Of a DNA stretch of 64,000 nucleotides, positions 1-12,400 are shown piece by piece. Numbering within the stretch: the stretch's first letter is position 1; each line of letters starts with the position of its first letter. The stretch comes from Lates calcarifer (Eukaryota > Chordata > Actinopteri > Centropomidae): positions 2,282,342-2,346,341 of the forward strand of contig NC_066855.1 in the NCBI RefSeq assembly GCF_001640805.2. Reading direction: 5' to 3'. The notes below the pieces were generated by a model. The model worked only from the letters and a program-made list of their open reading frames with translations. It searched no databases and had not been told where the DNA came from. The translations under genes were made by a program, and so were the position numbers.

Positions 1-179
1 ACTCTACTGTGACATTTTTTGACCATTTATCATGCCATAGTATGCTGTGACATAATTTACATGATTTTTTATCTTTTAAATTTACAGGTAACTTTTACTG
101 TTGCAAACTATATCTGGTAACACATTACTTTGACTATTACTTCTTAGTTCTGATATTACTTTTACATTACTCTGTGCGA

Positions 180-510
180 TTGTGGACAATGTCTCTGTGA
201 TCACAGACAATGTCTCTGAGATTATGGATGATGTCTCTGAGATCACAGATGGGTGTCTCTGTGATCATCGACAATGTCTCTCTGATTGCGGGCGATGCCG
301 TCGAATCGGTGACCAGGACTCAGCGAGTCAGGGACAATGTCTCTGATCATGGACAACATCTCTCTCATCTTTGACAAGGTATCTTTGATCATGGACAATG
401 TCTCTGATCGTGGACAATGTCTCTCTCATCCTCAACAATGTCTCTCTGATCATGGACCATGTCTCAGCGATCGTGGACGACATCTCTGTGATCATGGGTG
501 ATGTCATGGA
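180..510. repeat. Minisatellite with ~21-bp unit
   Basis: Roughly 14 imperfect copies of a unit of the form GACAATGTCTCTGTGATCATG follow one another. The run is broken by a diverged stretch at about 287-330. Because the unit is a multiple of three, the minus strand stays open through it (328-513) and reads as a 7-residue repeat. I treat that ORF as a by-product of the repeat, not a gene. Confidence 0.85.
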
Positions 511-2884
511 CAAAGTTGTGACACCTGGAATCTAAGAGAAATATACAAAGGAAAATGACCAATACATTACTACCTATTCCTCATCAACAGTTTAACCATG
601 AAAACACAGGTAAATATTCAACATTACAGCTGAACCACAACATTTAACAAACATCAATATCATAACAATCAATATCATCAAACCAAATTTTATGACAATC
701 CATCTAATAGTTGTTAGAGATATTACAGTCTGGACATCCCTTGAGACATGGCACCAACATGGCTAAAAATAAACTGTAGGATGTCAAACTAGCAAGAAAA
801 TGTGCATTCTGTCAGTTACTGTATCGTGAATATAGATGTTTGAAGACATTGTTGCGCAAAAAGTTTTAAAAATGAATTGCTCAGTTTCAGGTCACCAATG
901 CATGTATATGAGACAGCAGTAGCATCTGGGAAACCGTTACACAAGGTAATGCCCTAAAAAATGACAAACTGTTGCTTCTACATTTTTGTTTCTGTATGAA
1001 TTAAACAATGAGACAGAATGTGTTCAGATATACCATACAGTGCTGGTCAACATCTAATGAACACCATTCTAGGCCTTAACCATTGCCAGGCAGTAACTAA
1101 AGAGAGGCGAGTCTGTGGGCAAGTTGAGCGTCTATGGTTCCTTCAAAGATGTCTGACAGAGAGGACTCAACTGTTTTCAAACAGCAGAGAAAAGATGAAA
1201 AAGCCTGAAAATGACTTGTAGGTGATTGTAATGGACGCGGCCAAAACCAAGTCACGATGACGACAATACTTGCGCTGCCAGACTAGTAGATTTTTATTGG
1301 AGCTTTGTTAAGAAGTCTAGGCATAACAAAAGGATGTTCACACTGACTCAGCCCTAAGTAGTTGGTATTTTTTAGTATTAACTGTCCAGTATTGTTCCCT
1401 CTAGACCCTGTGTTGTCCTAGTGATGTGTTTTTCCTCATTATTGTTGTTTTTTCATTCTTTTTACTTCAACTGGAAAGCACTTACGTCTTCAGTGTTTCT
1501 CTCTCATGTATCATTTCTTGCTGCATTCATGTATACACACACTATGATTTTATGTTGGGTGATACAAATGGATGCAGGCTTTGAGTGGAGAGGACAGCAA
1601 CATGAAATTCATCATGTATTCTCAGTCATTCATGTAAATGCTGCAGAGTGGTACTCTAGTGCTGTTCAGCCGATTGTCTCTGAAATCAATCAGGTAGGAG
1701 AAGTGTCTCAGGCTGTGTGTCTCAGTCTCGTTTCTGATGCAAATTGCTGCTCGGCAGAGAAAGAAGAAGAGGAGTTTTCGTGACCACTCTGGAATTACTG
1801 CTTTTCTTGCTCGCTCAGGCTTAATTTTACAGCATCAGTGAGAAGAAAGCTAAGCCTGATGCTTTAGACTGGAGGGTGAAGTGAAAGAGTAGATTTCCAA
1901 AGTATTCTGCATTCATGATGTCGCTGCTGATAGTGTTTGTCAGTGGCCTCATAAAACCACTGTTGTGTGCCATAGACAAACAGTAACAACAGCAATTGTT
2001 GCATAAGGTCCATTGTTTTTTTTCTTATTTTACCAAGCCCTTCTTTCATAAGGCACAGTCACACATAAGCCTTTTGTTCATCAAAACTGCCCTGCATTAA
2101 ACCCAGAATAAGGACGGGACGTCACAGTTTCAATGTGGGTAATAAAGACAGAGTGATGCTGCAGTTTGTGCTCTGGTTTTTAAGGAGACATAAAAACAAA
2201 AATATCAGCCTCAGGGTGGCACTGGAGCAAAAGTCAGGGGATCATTAAAACTGGAACAACACATCCTCTGGAGACATGAGTATTTTTACAAAATGTTATG
2301 GTAATCCAATCCATAGATATTTCAGTCTGGAAAAAAGTGGTGGACTGTCAATCATTGTCATCTGTGCAGCCATGCTGTTAGCATGACTAACAGAAAGATA
2401 TATGTATAGATATCTTTAAACCTCACTGGATGTAGCCAAAGTGAGCCTAAAATAAATGCATTCACATTAAATTTTGTGGTTTCTAGATCACAAATTATTC
2501 ATAACTTTGAAATGAAAAGTAAAATATACTGATATTCTTGGATTATGACTTTAACTTGAGAGCTACTTTGTGCACAGATACATAGTAGCTGATAAACATA
2601 GTAGTTACTAAATCACAAACCAATCAAATGTAGTACAACAGGAGATGCATTAGTGTTTGGCTCCAATAGTTAATTACTGCTCGCTGCAATCATAGAGAGG
2701 TAGAACTGTCATAATTTTCCTGAGTCATGCAAGGTTAGAATAATCATGTATTATGCCTTCCCACACATCTGCCTGTTAGAGGAAGGTATGTAAAGTGCTG
2801 CCTCAAGTGCTTCCATTAGTATTCTTGATTTCCTGAGACACAAAGAGACCAGTGCACCCCGTGCTTTGCACCCTGACTCATTCT

Positions 2885-2890
2885 TTTATT
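2885..2890 (-). terminator. Candidate pemt polyadenylation signal AATAAA
   Basis: This is the first canonical AATAAA hexamer I see on the minus strand downstream of the stop codon, about 1 kb past it. That would give a 3' UTR of about 1 kb. No transcript evidence is available, and a variant signal nearer the stop is possible. Confidence 0.3.
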
Positions 2891-3240
2891 ACATAAAAAT
2901 AAACCCCATCAATGTACAGTACATCACCAAACAGTGTGTGTTGTCCAGTTGGGAATGGTTTGCATAGGTACATTATGAAGCCAGAACTAGAATTCTATTC
3001 TGAATGTCTGAGGTCTTCATGATCCTCATCTCTTAGTTGTTTTGTTTTGTTTGGAAGGACACAGCTGATCCAGGATGATGTCACTTTAAACAGGTGCACC
3101 ATCAAATCTAGCAGTGCTGTCATTAAGTGTGGTCGTCATGTCGGGTTTTTATAAGAACTGCAGTATTTGTAATCAGTCGAGAACTTGTGGCAGTGATGAA
3201 CTAGCGAAAAAATGTTTTGAGAAATATGCTAGCTGCTATG

Positions 3241-3544
3241 ATGAACTAGTTGGACTTCTATCACTTCTTTTTTACGGCATTTTATGTACAAAAATAACAG
3301 TGTCTGTAGGTCCAAAGGCTGTTTGTGTTAACACAGTAATACATCAGGATAGGAAGATAAACCTGGAATGATATGAAATGTTATTAACATCACAAAAGTA
3401 ATTAACATCACTGGGTCATTCATATAACAGAACATCTGAGCAAGAAAAATGTATTTCTATTGTCTATGGTCTGAGAAGTAAGTGAGCGGTGGATGGTAGA
3501 ACATGTAAAATGAATGAACTAGTTGGATTTCTATCGCTTCTTTT
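3241..3544. repeat. 31-bp direct repeat pair in the pemt 3' region
   Basis: 3241-3271 and 3514-3544 share ATGAACTAGTTGGAYTTCTATC and the following bases with only two differences. The copies are in the same orientation, 273 bp apart. The intervening DNA has no recognised element. Confidence 0.7.
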
Positions 3545-3905
3545 CAGTTGAGGTTGAGGAATTTAAAAGGGTGAGTCCAACTGATTTTTATGCATATAGT
3601 AGTACTCCTACTATTTCTTTTACTTGACATCTTTAGCCTAATTAAGTATGTCATGGTCATGTGGCTCAGAATTGCAATAGAAAAATGGCTCAGTGTAGCT
3701 TCCACATTCTTCAGATGAGTTTAAACTAAATTAGAAGAGGAACACTTGGAGATGCAGTGTAAATGTTTCCTTTGTATCCACGCTGGAGGTGGATTAGTGA
3801 TCAAGGCTGCTGAGAAGTCTGTCTGTCGGTCAGTCCATCTGTCTGTCCACCTGACAGGATGAGAATCCTCAGCCAAACCAGGAGCAGGAAGCGTCTGCGA
3901 GGTGA

Positions 3906-3960
3906 TTAATCATGCTTGTGGCGCTGACTCCTCTCCTGATAGATCTGTTCAGTGAATGGT
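3906..3960 (-). CDS. pemt: pemt terminal coding exon 7 (residues 222-239 and stop)
   Basis: The acceptor is CTGTATTTACAG. The exon completes Gly222 and encodes [17 protein letters not shown] followed by TAA at 3906-3908. The mammalian protein ends PFTAEIYRQK and then a basic tail, so both the position and the basic character of the cytosolic C-terminus are conserved. The 3' UTR continues leftwards. Confidence 0.95.
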
Positions 3961-6400
3961 CTGTAAATACAGCAGAACAAACATGTAATGGGACAATAAA
4001 TCAGAGACTGGACCGCCGTACCACTCGGTGCCAGGAGCGTGTGTGTCTGCTGAACCGTGAGGGAGCTTGAGTATGTAAGATAGGAACATGCCTCGTCTCT
4101 CCACATGTTCCACCACCCTGATGCACTTGAATGCACTTACAGTTTTGCACCACTGACTCCCATGTTAAACTAACAGCTGTACCAGCAAACAGCAGCTCTG
4201 TTCCCAAGGTGTAATTGAGGGAATTTGGAAAATAATTGGCCGGAGCCAGAGAACAAACAGGGATATTGTTGAGCTGTTATCAAAAGGGGCCACATTTCTC
4301 TGTCAGGTGGACATCATATCTCTGAATCACCAGACACATTTGAAAAGTGTACAGGAGAGTGAAGGATGCAGGACAGAGTTGTATCATTGTATGATCACAG
4401 TGCTGTAAAACCTGTGTTGGGACACTGGATCCTGGTTTGGAATTTGTCATTGCAAGTGTGTTCTCTGATGCAAATTTACAGTATATTTACAACAAGAGCT
4501 ATTTTAAGGCACAGGTGAGCTAAGCAGGTGGGTAGGGCGCTACCAGCTGGAGGAACCAAGAAGGAGGAAGACAAATGATTTCGTACAGCCAAACTACAAC
4601 AGAAAGTAGCTGATGAGCTAATCTAGCAGGATAGCTAACTGCCAACACAGTAGCCAGCTGGGACATGCTAACGTGATCTTTTAGCATCTGTCTGTTTTCT
4701 CTGTTTCCATCATACTGTTAGCAGCTAGAGAATTACGACCTTCAGAAACACACAATTATGCTCAGATAAAACATTTACCAAAACAAATAAGCTGCAGAGA
4801 CATCTTCTGTCTCTACCATACAATCCTACAGGATGCTCTACAAAATATTGTGGAAAGACAAATCTCCAAATCGATTTACCAACTGTAGTGCAGGTGTGTT
4901 GTAGACTAAAATGTAGAACTAATAATAGTCTAACTGGATAATGTGTCATCTCAGAGACAGTATAGAGATGACAGGGACTGGACTGCATAGACAATCTGGA
5001 ATCTGGACAATGTCAGGAGGTTTGTCTTTTTCCATTTCACATCCCAAATATTATTAAAGCAGGATAAGACTCATAACAGCGGCTCTGGTGTTCATGTAAA
5101 CATACTCAATTACAGACTCTGACACCAGAAGTTGAATTAAGTTGAATTTAATAATATATAAATGATAGTGGCTATGAATAGATCTGAAGAGACTGAAAAT
5201 AGCCAGAGGCAGTCCTGTTTGCAGAAGTGTATTCTAAGGATTTAATAGTAGATGGGAAGGGTCTAAAAATCATTATTTGGTGTCAGCTTTCACTACTGCA
5301 TCTCACATTATGAGCTAAAAAAACCTGAGGGCAATTGTCTGAACTCACTCGACACCTATTTCCATTCACTGTGTGGTTCCTGAATCTATCCCACTGGTGC
5401 TATTACCCATTCCAGTCAATGTGGTAATATCCAACTGGCCTGCCTTGCTACCCTCACCCCAGTTAAACTAAATGAGATCATTCAGAATCTTTGCCAGAGG
5501 CAGAAGATAAATATAGCATATGAATCTTTTCCCAGTCACAGTGTGTGGTAAAATCTGGCACCTGCCTTTCCTTCAGTTCACAGGTTGGGGCTAAATGACA
5601 CAATTGTGGATCAGTGCAGTCTGAAATCACCGGAGTGACACACACACCTGAGCTCTCTTTCACAGCATGTGCTAATATGTGACATTTTCAGGGACATGTG
5701 CCTCTAAACTTGCTCTTCCTTTCAAAGCCTAATGTGACTTTTTGTTACTCGTTGGGTAAATGAGCCCACTTTGAAAGATGCAGTTAGACAACAGTGTTTC
5801 CCTGCCAGCACTGGGTCATGTATGTAGTGGCATAAATGTGGGTGAGAAGATGTGAATAAAACAACCAAAATAACCCTCAGATGTTAGAGGAGGAAGGATA
5901 AAAGGGGCTAATCAGACGTAATGTGCTGAGTGCCTGATAAACACTAATATCCCTGTGACTGTGTGTGTCTGTGCCTTGTGTGATAAATGTAGGTCAGTCA
6001 TTTTGAGAGCTTATCAATTTGCCATTTTCTACTATTTGTCTTTGTGCTACTACTTATTGTGGAGTTGTCAATATGCTGTAACAGGTTGTGACAAATTATT
6101 TAGGTGCAGCCATATGCATGTGTGGTACACTGTTGTGTCATTCGTTTGCACTTTTGAATCATAAGCTGTTTTGCTGCTATATGACACAGGCTCCTCACAC
6201 ATGTAATTTAAAGGGCAGCTGCACAGTTAGCACACATACATACAAACATGTATACACCTGCTCCGAAGATAAGAGGGCGTCTTACATGCACACGTACAGT
6301 CACACACACACAAATATCCTAATGAGTAAGTGCACATACCAGCTGCTTCCATGCCTGGCTCTGCCTCATTTGTGACTGGCTTATGCAGTCACAGCATGTT

Positions 6401-6431
<31 letters not shown>

Positions 6432-9400
6432 ATCTCTGTGTGCATGTGTCTGTGCAGACAGATCTCCAGAAGTAGGTCACGATATTTTCTTTTTTAGGTC
6501 TTATATCGTAATGGTCATAGACGAGCAGGGGAAGGACTCAACAGAGAAAAAAACTGGCCATCAAGGCTTTTAATGTGAAAAAAGATCAGACCACCTATTT
6601 TAATCCTTCGTTTTTTGTCCATCTGAACTTTTTGCAGAACTAATGAAGGTCATCCTAAATAAATGGCTATGACGTTTGTGAAGAAAACACAAGAGAGGAG
6701 GAAGAGGGCTGGGATTCGAATGATACGTCACTTCCTACCCCGGTGGCCTCGTTAACTTGTGCCTGAGTGACGTGTCCCCATTTACCTGTGTAGACAGAGG
6801 ACCTGCGTACCGACTGGGTGGACCACAACAGAACTATGAATGGATGAGCTCTCACTTAGCAATCAACAAAAAGTAATTACAACAGAACACATATTTACTG
6901 TAGTGCCTGAATCAGTTATTAATCATGGGCCAATCACACTGCTATCTGTTTCTATGTACTGTGTGTATAATCAAATGTTATGGATGAAGCCTCTACAGTG
7001 TCTGCCCCCTGTGATTATGGAACTGAAGTTACACTTAACTGTCATTCTCTCTGTCTCATTAGAGAGACAAGGAAAATTGCTCCAGTGACTGCAACAGATA
7101 CAGACATAAAGAAGTCACACCAAGCTGTTGTAGTGTTTATCTGATGCCTAATCGGTGTAATCACATAATGATCTGTACGGGTGGAGAGAGCAGCATGAGT
7201 TAGAGATGAAACATCCACATGTTTTTGTCAGTTTTTGGATAGCTGCTGGTTAGAGAGATGTTACTTCTTGCTGGTCTCATTGTTTTAACGTGATGAAGTG
7301 GACACCTTTTTTCTTCTTCTGGTGTTTTTTATGGCAGTTACCAAACATCTTACATATGAATGACTGTGAGCCTGCTGGTGCTAAAAATCTAAATGTTCTA
7401 AATTGACAAGTCAGGGACAACTTTCACATGTTGTGCTTAATGTATGCATTTTACTGACATATATAAATGAGACATGAGACTAAGAAAAGACTTACCCCTC
7501 AAAGCGTAATGCCACCTTGTAAGCCACAGCTACTATGGCAGTAAGGACAAGTCCAACAGGACTGGCACCACTGGGGCCAGAGAGGGAGAAAAGAACAGAT
7601 GAAGGAAGATGGGTTAGGTTTTACATGTATTCTGTGAAGAGCACAATGCTTTAGGCCAATCATTCTTCTTCTTAAACAGATGCAGAGTGCGTAGTGATGG
7701 GGAGCAACAACAGGGAAACTACAGAACAAAACCAGCAGAACTTGGATTCAAATTAAAAATCTGGATAATATCCAGAAATCTGGAAAATAAATCATTTTAC
7801 AAAGACCTTTTTAAAACTGAGCTTAAAAATGTTTTACCCTGCAGGTCATCACTGTGGGAAAAAATAAACACACACAACATACTGACCTATATGTACCTGA
7901 TCAGAATGTGGCACACTGACACAGATTTATTTTAGCAAATTGAAAAAAAAACATAAAAAGGCACACTTACGCACAGAAGCACACACAGCCCTGCATGATG
8001 GAGGTAATGTAGTGGCCATTATTAAGGAAATAACCCATGAGTGCTGGACTAAAAGCCCTCATGTAGAGCAGCAGTATGAGTAGCAAAAACCTTTTTTGTG
8101 AAATCCCTGCAGATGCAGTACCAGACAAAAGTTCTCCATCCTTCTCATTCAATGTTTTTTCTTAATTTCTACATTGTAGATTAACACTGAAGACATCAAA
8201 ACTATGAAGGAGCACATATGGAATTATGTCATAAACAAAACAGTGTAAAACAAGCCAGAGTATGCTTTATATTTTAGATTCTTTAAAGTAGCCACCTTTT
8301 GTTTTGATTCTCTCAGTGAGAGAGAATCTCAATCACGAGGTAGTCACATCACCACTGAAACATTGCAGTACTTATTAAGGCAATAAGGTAAAGAAAGGCA
8401 TAATGAAATCAATCAGAGCAGCAACAGATGTAAAAAAGACTTGCTGTTGAGGCTTATAAAACTGTTCATCCTGACCTAGTTCAGCAGACAGTAACTGAGA
8501 CACCAAGATAAAGAGGAAAAAGTCCTGTAGAACTAAGTTCTTTTCCTGTGGTTTCCTATTTTTCTCTACTATTTCTCTAGAACTTGTAAATTTCTTACTG
8601 AAGTTATGCTTTAGCTTGTGAGTCCATAATGCAGCAGACATCCAGAGAAAAAGTGTTGGTATAGTGTTTTCTTATTTTACAGCTTTTTAGTGCTCATGGC
8701 TAGTCATCAATCAACTAATTACTACAGAAATTCATGGTCCCCAGAGAACTATGGTGATACTCTGGTCCTTCCTCTGCAAAACTTTTTAGTGATATTTAGC
8801 AAATGTTCAGAGAATGCAATGCTAATATTTTGCTAGGTTCCCTGCAGAACACATAAACCAGGCCAAGACGTGAAGTGGTGAAAGGTTTGGCGCTACCTGT
8901 GGTTTCTAAAAATGTCTTCTTTCAGTTCTTTTAACTGCCTTTGACCTTTCCAGAGATCACGGGAGCCACAAAAATGGAACTGCATCATGGGCACACACTG
9001 GGAGCTTGCTGTTCACAGGTTTAAAATTTGGGATCACTACTTTCCTTTGAATTTGTTACCGTCAGCATCAGAAAAAACTTTTTATTTCTGTCACCAAAGC
9101 TGACATTTACTATTTTAGGGATTTTATATTTGATCAGTTTTTACATTTTGGCCACTGTATATAGGTCACACTGGGAGAAAAGTCTACCATCCATTTCAGT
9201 CCACATTGTATGGTATTTGATGGCAGGAAAATAGGAACAAGTCTCAAGCAGCTCTCTTGTGACTTTAGATTTCTGTGTCAGCTCAGTAACAGCTGTGATT
9301 ACATTCAATTCACAGCTTCCGACAACTTCAAAACTGACCTGCAACACAGGCTTCAGTGAGACCCACTGACTGTGACGCATAAATCTGACATGATGATGAG

Positions 9401-12400
9401 TCAGTAGATCTTGTTTGGTAATCCCCATTTACCACTGACCCATATTACAAATTGCCAAATGACAGTCAAACTGACATGATTACAAATGACAAAACCAAAA
9501 CTGGTCAAGCTGACTTGCGTATGCCAAACTGGAGCATTATCCCTATTTATCAAAGTAACAGAGCACTCCCCTGAAATACAACTGAACTCTGATTAAAGTT
9601 GTCCTAGACTTTTTCAGGGAAAAGAAGCAGAGCACTTCTTTACAATGATTCATGACACGTATCGTTTTGTTAGAGTTTAGGAGTCCCTGGACGTACTGCT
9701 ACCATATGCTACCATAGCTTTTGTTTTCTTGTTGTTGTTTCCCTTCAAACACTTTTAGAACCTTCATTGTTAAAACAAAGTTTTACTAGATGTGATGATC
9801 ACAATCGTACGATCCACAGGAATAAGATTTTAGAGTAATAATATTTTCCATTCTGTGTAACTGTCTAGCTCGCATGGCTGTAATTCTCAGTCTGTTATTT
9901 AAATCTGTAAGGAAATCTGAGTCTATGCACATGAATATGCATATGAATATGTGTATGCGTATGTTTCCATATGGGCTGTCTGTATGAATCAGGCTGCAGT
10001 CGTCAGTCACTCATATGCTAGCACAATGGAAAACTAAGTATTTGGACAAGGAAATTAACCAGATGGGGGAAAAACTAACATTCGTCGGCTCAGTCAGTGT
10101 TTTCCTTTTTTTATTTGCATAAATAGCAGTATGTGCTGAAGGCCCCTGGGTCAAAGGTTAGTGCCTTTCTTGATTAAGAATGAATGAAAAAAAATCCATC
10201 TGGCTCTTGCTGAAGATGAGAAAAGGTTTAATATTAACATGTGAAAATATCACGTCCACTGGAGGTAAGACATTAGTTATATGGTCTCCAGGAAAATGTA
10301 GGTCACAGGCTCATCTCTACAGTTCCTTTGATGAATTCCACTGGTAGAGCTTGGGTAATGTTCAACCTGAGAGAAGCTGTTGCCTGCCAATTCAGAGCCG
10401 ACACAATCTGATCCAGACACTTACACACTCACAGATAATGGCTTGTGGCAGGGGTGTGGAAAAGACCAATTTACCAGCCAATTTAAAGCAGTTGAAATGA
10501 AGAAATCTCCTTTCTTCTGAGTGTCAGATGTGTCTTTGACACAGTCCACTTATTTCAGCAAGATGACAACACTTAACAATTCTTGCAGCTCTTAGCGATT
10601 GTAATACTGTATGTGGGGCTGAGCAACAATACTGAAATCAGTGTCAAGATATCATGATAATGCTTTTCTAATACTTAGATAATGTGGGATTGTAATGAAT
10701 TAATCAACTGACTATTTTTTTACAGAGCTTAATCAATCAATCATTCAAAACCACAAATCTGAATATCATGGTGGTGCTAGTAGAAAAGTAAGGGGATCAC
10801 CATCAGTAAGATTCATCCTGACAAATTTTCATCTTCAGCAGTCCAGACTGTGTGATTGTGTGTGAAACAGTAAAATCTTTAAAGAATAATAATAACTATG
10901 CTTCTCACTCTTGGAAAGACCTGCAGCACAGCTTGAAATTCCTCTGAGAAATTTTAAATCTTTAGTAGCTTATACTGGAATAACATTTGTGACTGTTTTA
11001 ATTAGCGAGGCTACACGTGTGCGTCTGAGTGATAGTTGTTTTGCAGCAAAAGAACGATCTTGTTGTGACCTTGTGGTTGTGTAATTTGCAAAATCATAAT
11101 CTTGATCTCAATGAGATTTCCTGATTAAATAATGTTCAGCTCAGGAGTGGGAGAATGAGAGCTTGCAATCACTGACCTAGTTTTGAGAAGACAGAGCTGT
11201 AACTATGATCTTATGACACTTTCTCATAAATGAACACAGGCCAGATGCGACATTCGTCTTTTCTCGTTTCATCATTGTCCAGCCTGTATTTCTCCAGAGA
11301 GCCCTGCTGCTGTCCCATCTGCCCTTTGGTGTATCGAATGAAAAGAATATATGACTGAAAAGCAGGATGAAAACAGAAACCATGATGTCTTCTTTATGTG
11401 GAGAGGGAAAACTGGCAAATATAATGTATATCACATTATTGCCTCTTTCTGACATTTGCAGTGTTTTCTGTACGTTGACTTTATTATTCTTATGTGCTCT
11501 ATACACTATTAGTTTACTTTGAAAGTAAATGCAAAGCTCATGGAGTTAAGGGTGAAGCTGATGAGGAGGAGAGCACCACATGAACACTGCTACACTGCTG
11601 CGTAAAAGATCTGAATACAGCCTGATCAGAGAGCACAGGAGAACATAAAGAGCATCTGTCATGTTTAGCAAGAAATTTCAACTCAGGCTAGAATTCTGTC
11701 AATAAGTAATTGGAGTAACCTTTGAACAAATGAGGCCCATGCAGAACAGATGACATTCTCTGTGGTCTAATGTATAGCTGGGAGATGTTGGCAACTTCCA
11801 ATTAATTATGACACTGACATATACTGTGGGTTTATCTACGTAAGAAAAAGAACTCAGGGTAAGTACATCTACTGAGCGATCCACTGAGTCAGTCTTAAGG
11901 GACAGAGAAATACACACTAATGTTTCTGTTTGATTGAAAAGCACTTCAAGTCCTGTCGTTATCTTACCTGTGACGTAGAGTAAATGCGAGGTTAAGGCAT
12001 GCGTTTGGAGGGAAGGTTAGAGAGGGACATGTGGAGGAGGTGGAAATGGATGCTAAGACGCAAGATGCTAGTGTTTTAATGGGGTTTTAAAGGTTTCCTG
12101 CAAAATAAAATGTAAAAATTAATTCTGAACGAATCTACATAAAATTTAAAAGAGGAAACTGCCTGATGTTTGACCCGGTCTCATTACGAGTGCAGAAAGC
12201 TCCAAACACGGAAGTGTGAATGTGTGATTGACGGGTCATTAATTAGTGGGTAAGATGACAGAATAGTGTAGTGTGGAGCAGTATATTATGTAATGCAGGA
12301 AATGCCTGTCATCTGGTTTTTCATTACCACAAAACCATATCCGTTCTAGGTGAAGATTATTTTTACCCATCATCCATATTTATAAATACTACAGTATATC

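Larger units (their letters stand above)
1..3905. other. 3' flank and probable 3' UTR of pemt; no other gene seen
   Basis: AT-rich DNA with no convincing coding exon. It holds the minisatellite near the left edge and a short direct repeat at 3241-3271 and 3514-3544. About 2.9-3.9 kb is the likely 3' UTR. Confidence 0.6.

Noticed and set aside
180..510. Possible CRISPR-like array
   Set aside because: The units are contiguous 21-mers without unique spacers, in vertebrate DNA. It is a minisatellite.
3114..3371. 85-residue plus-strand ORF with several cysteines
   Set aside because: It lies antisense in the probable pemt 3' UTR, overlaps the 31-bp direct repeat, and has no signal peptide or family match.
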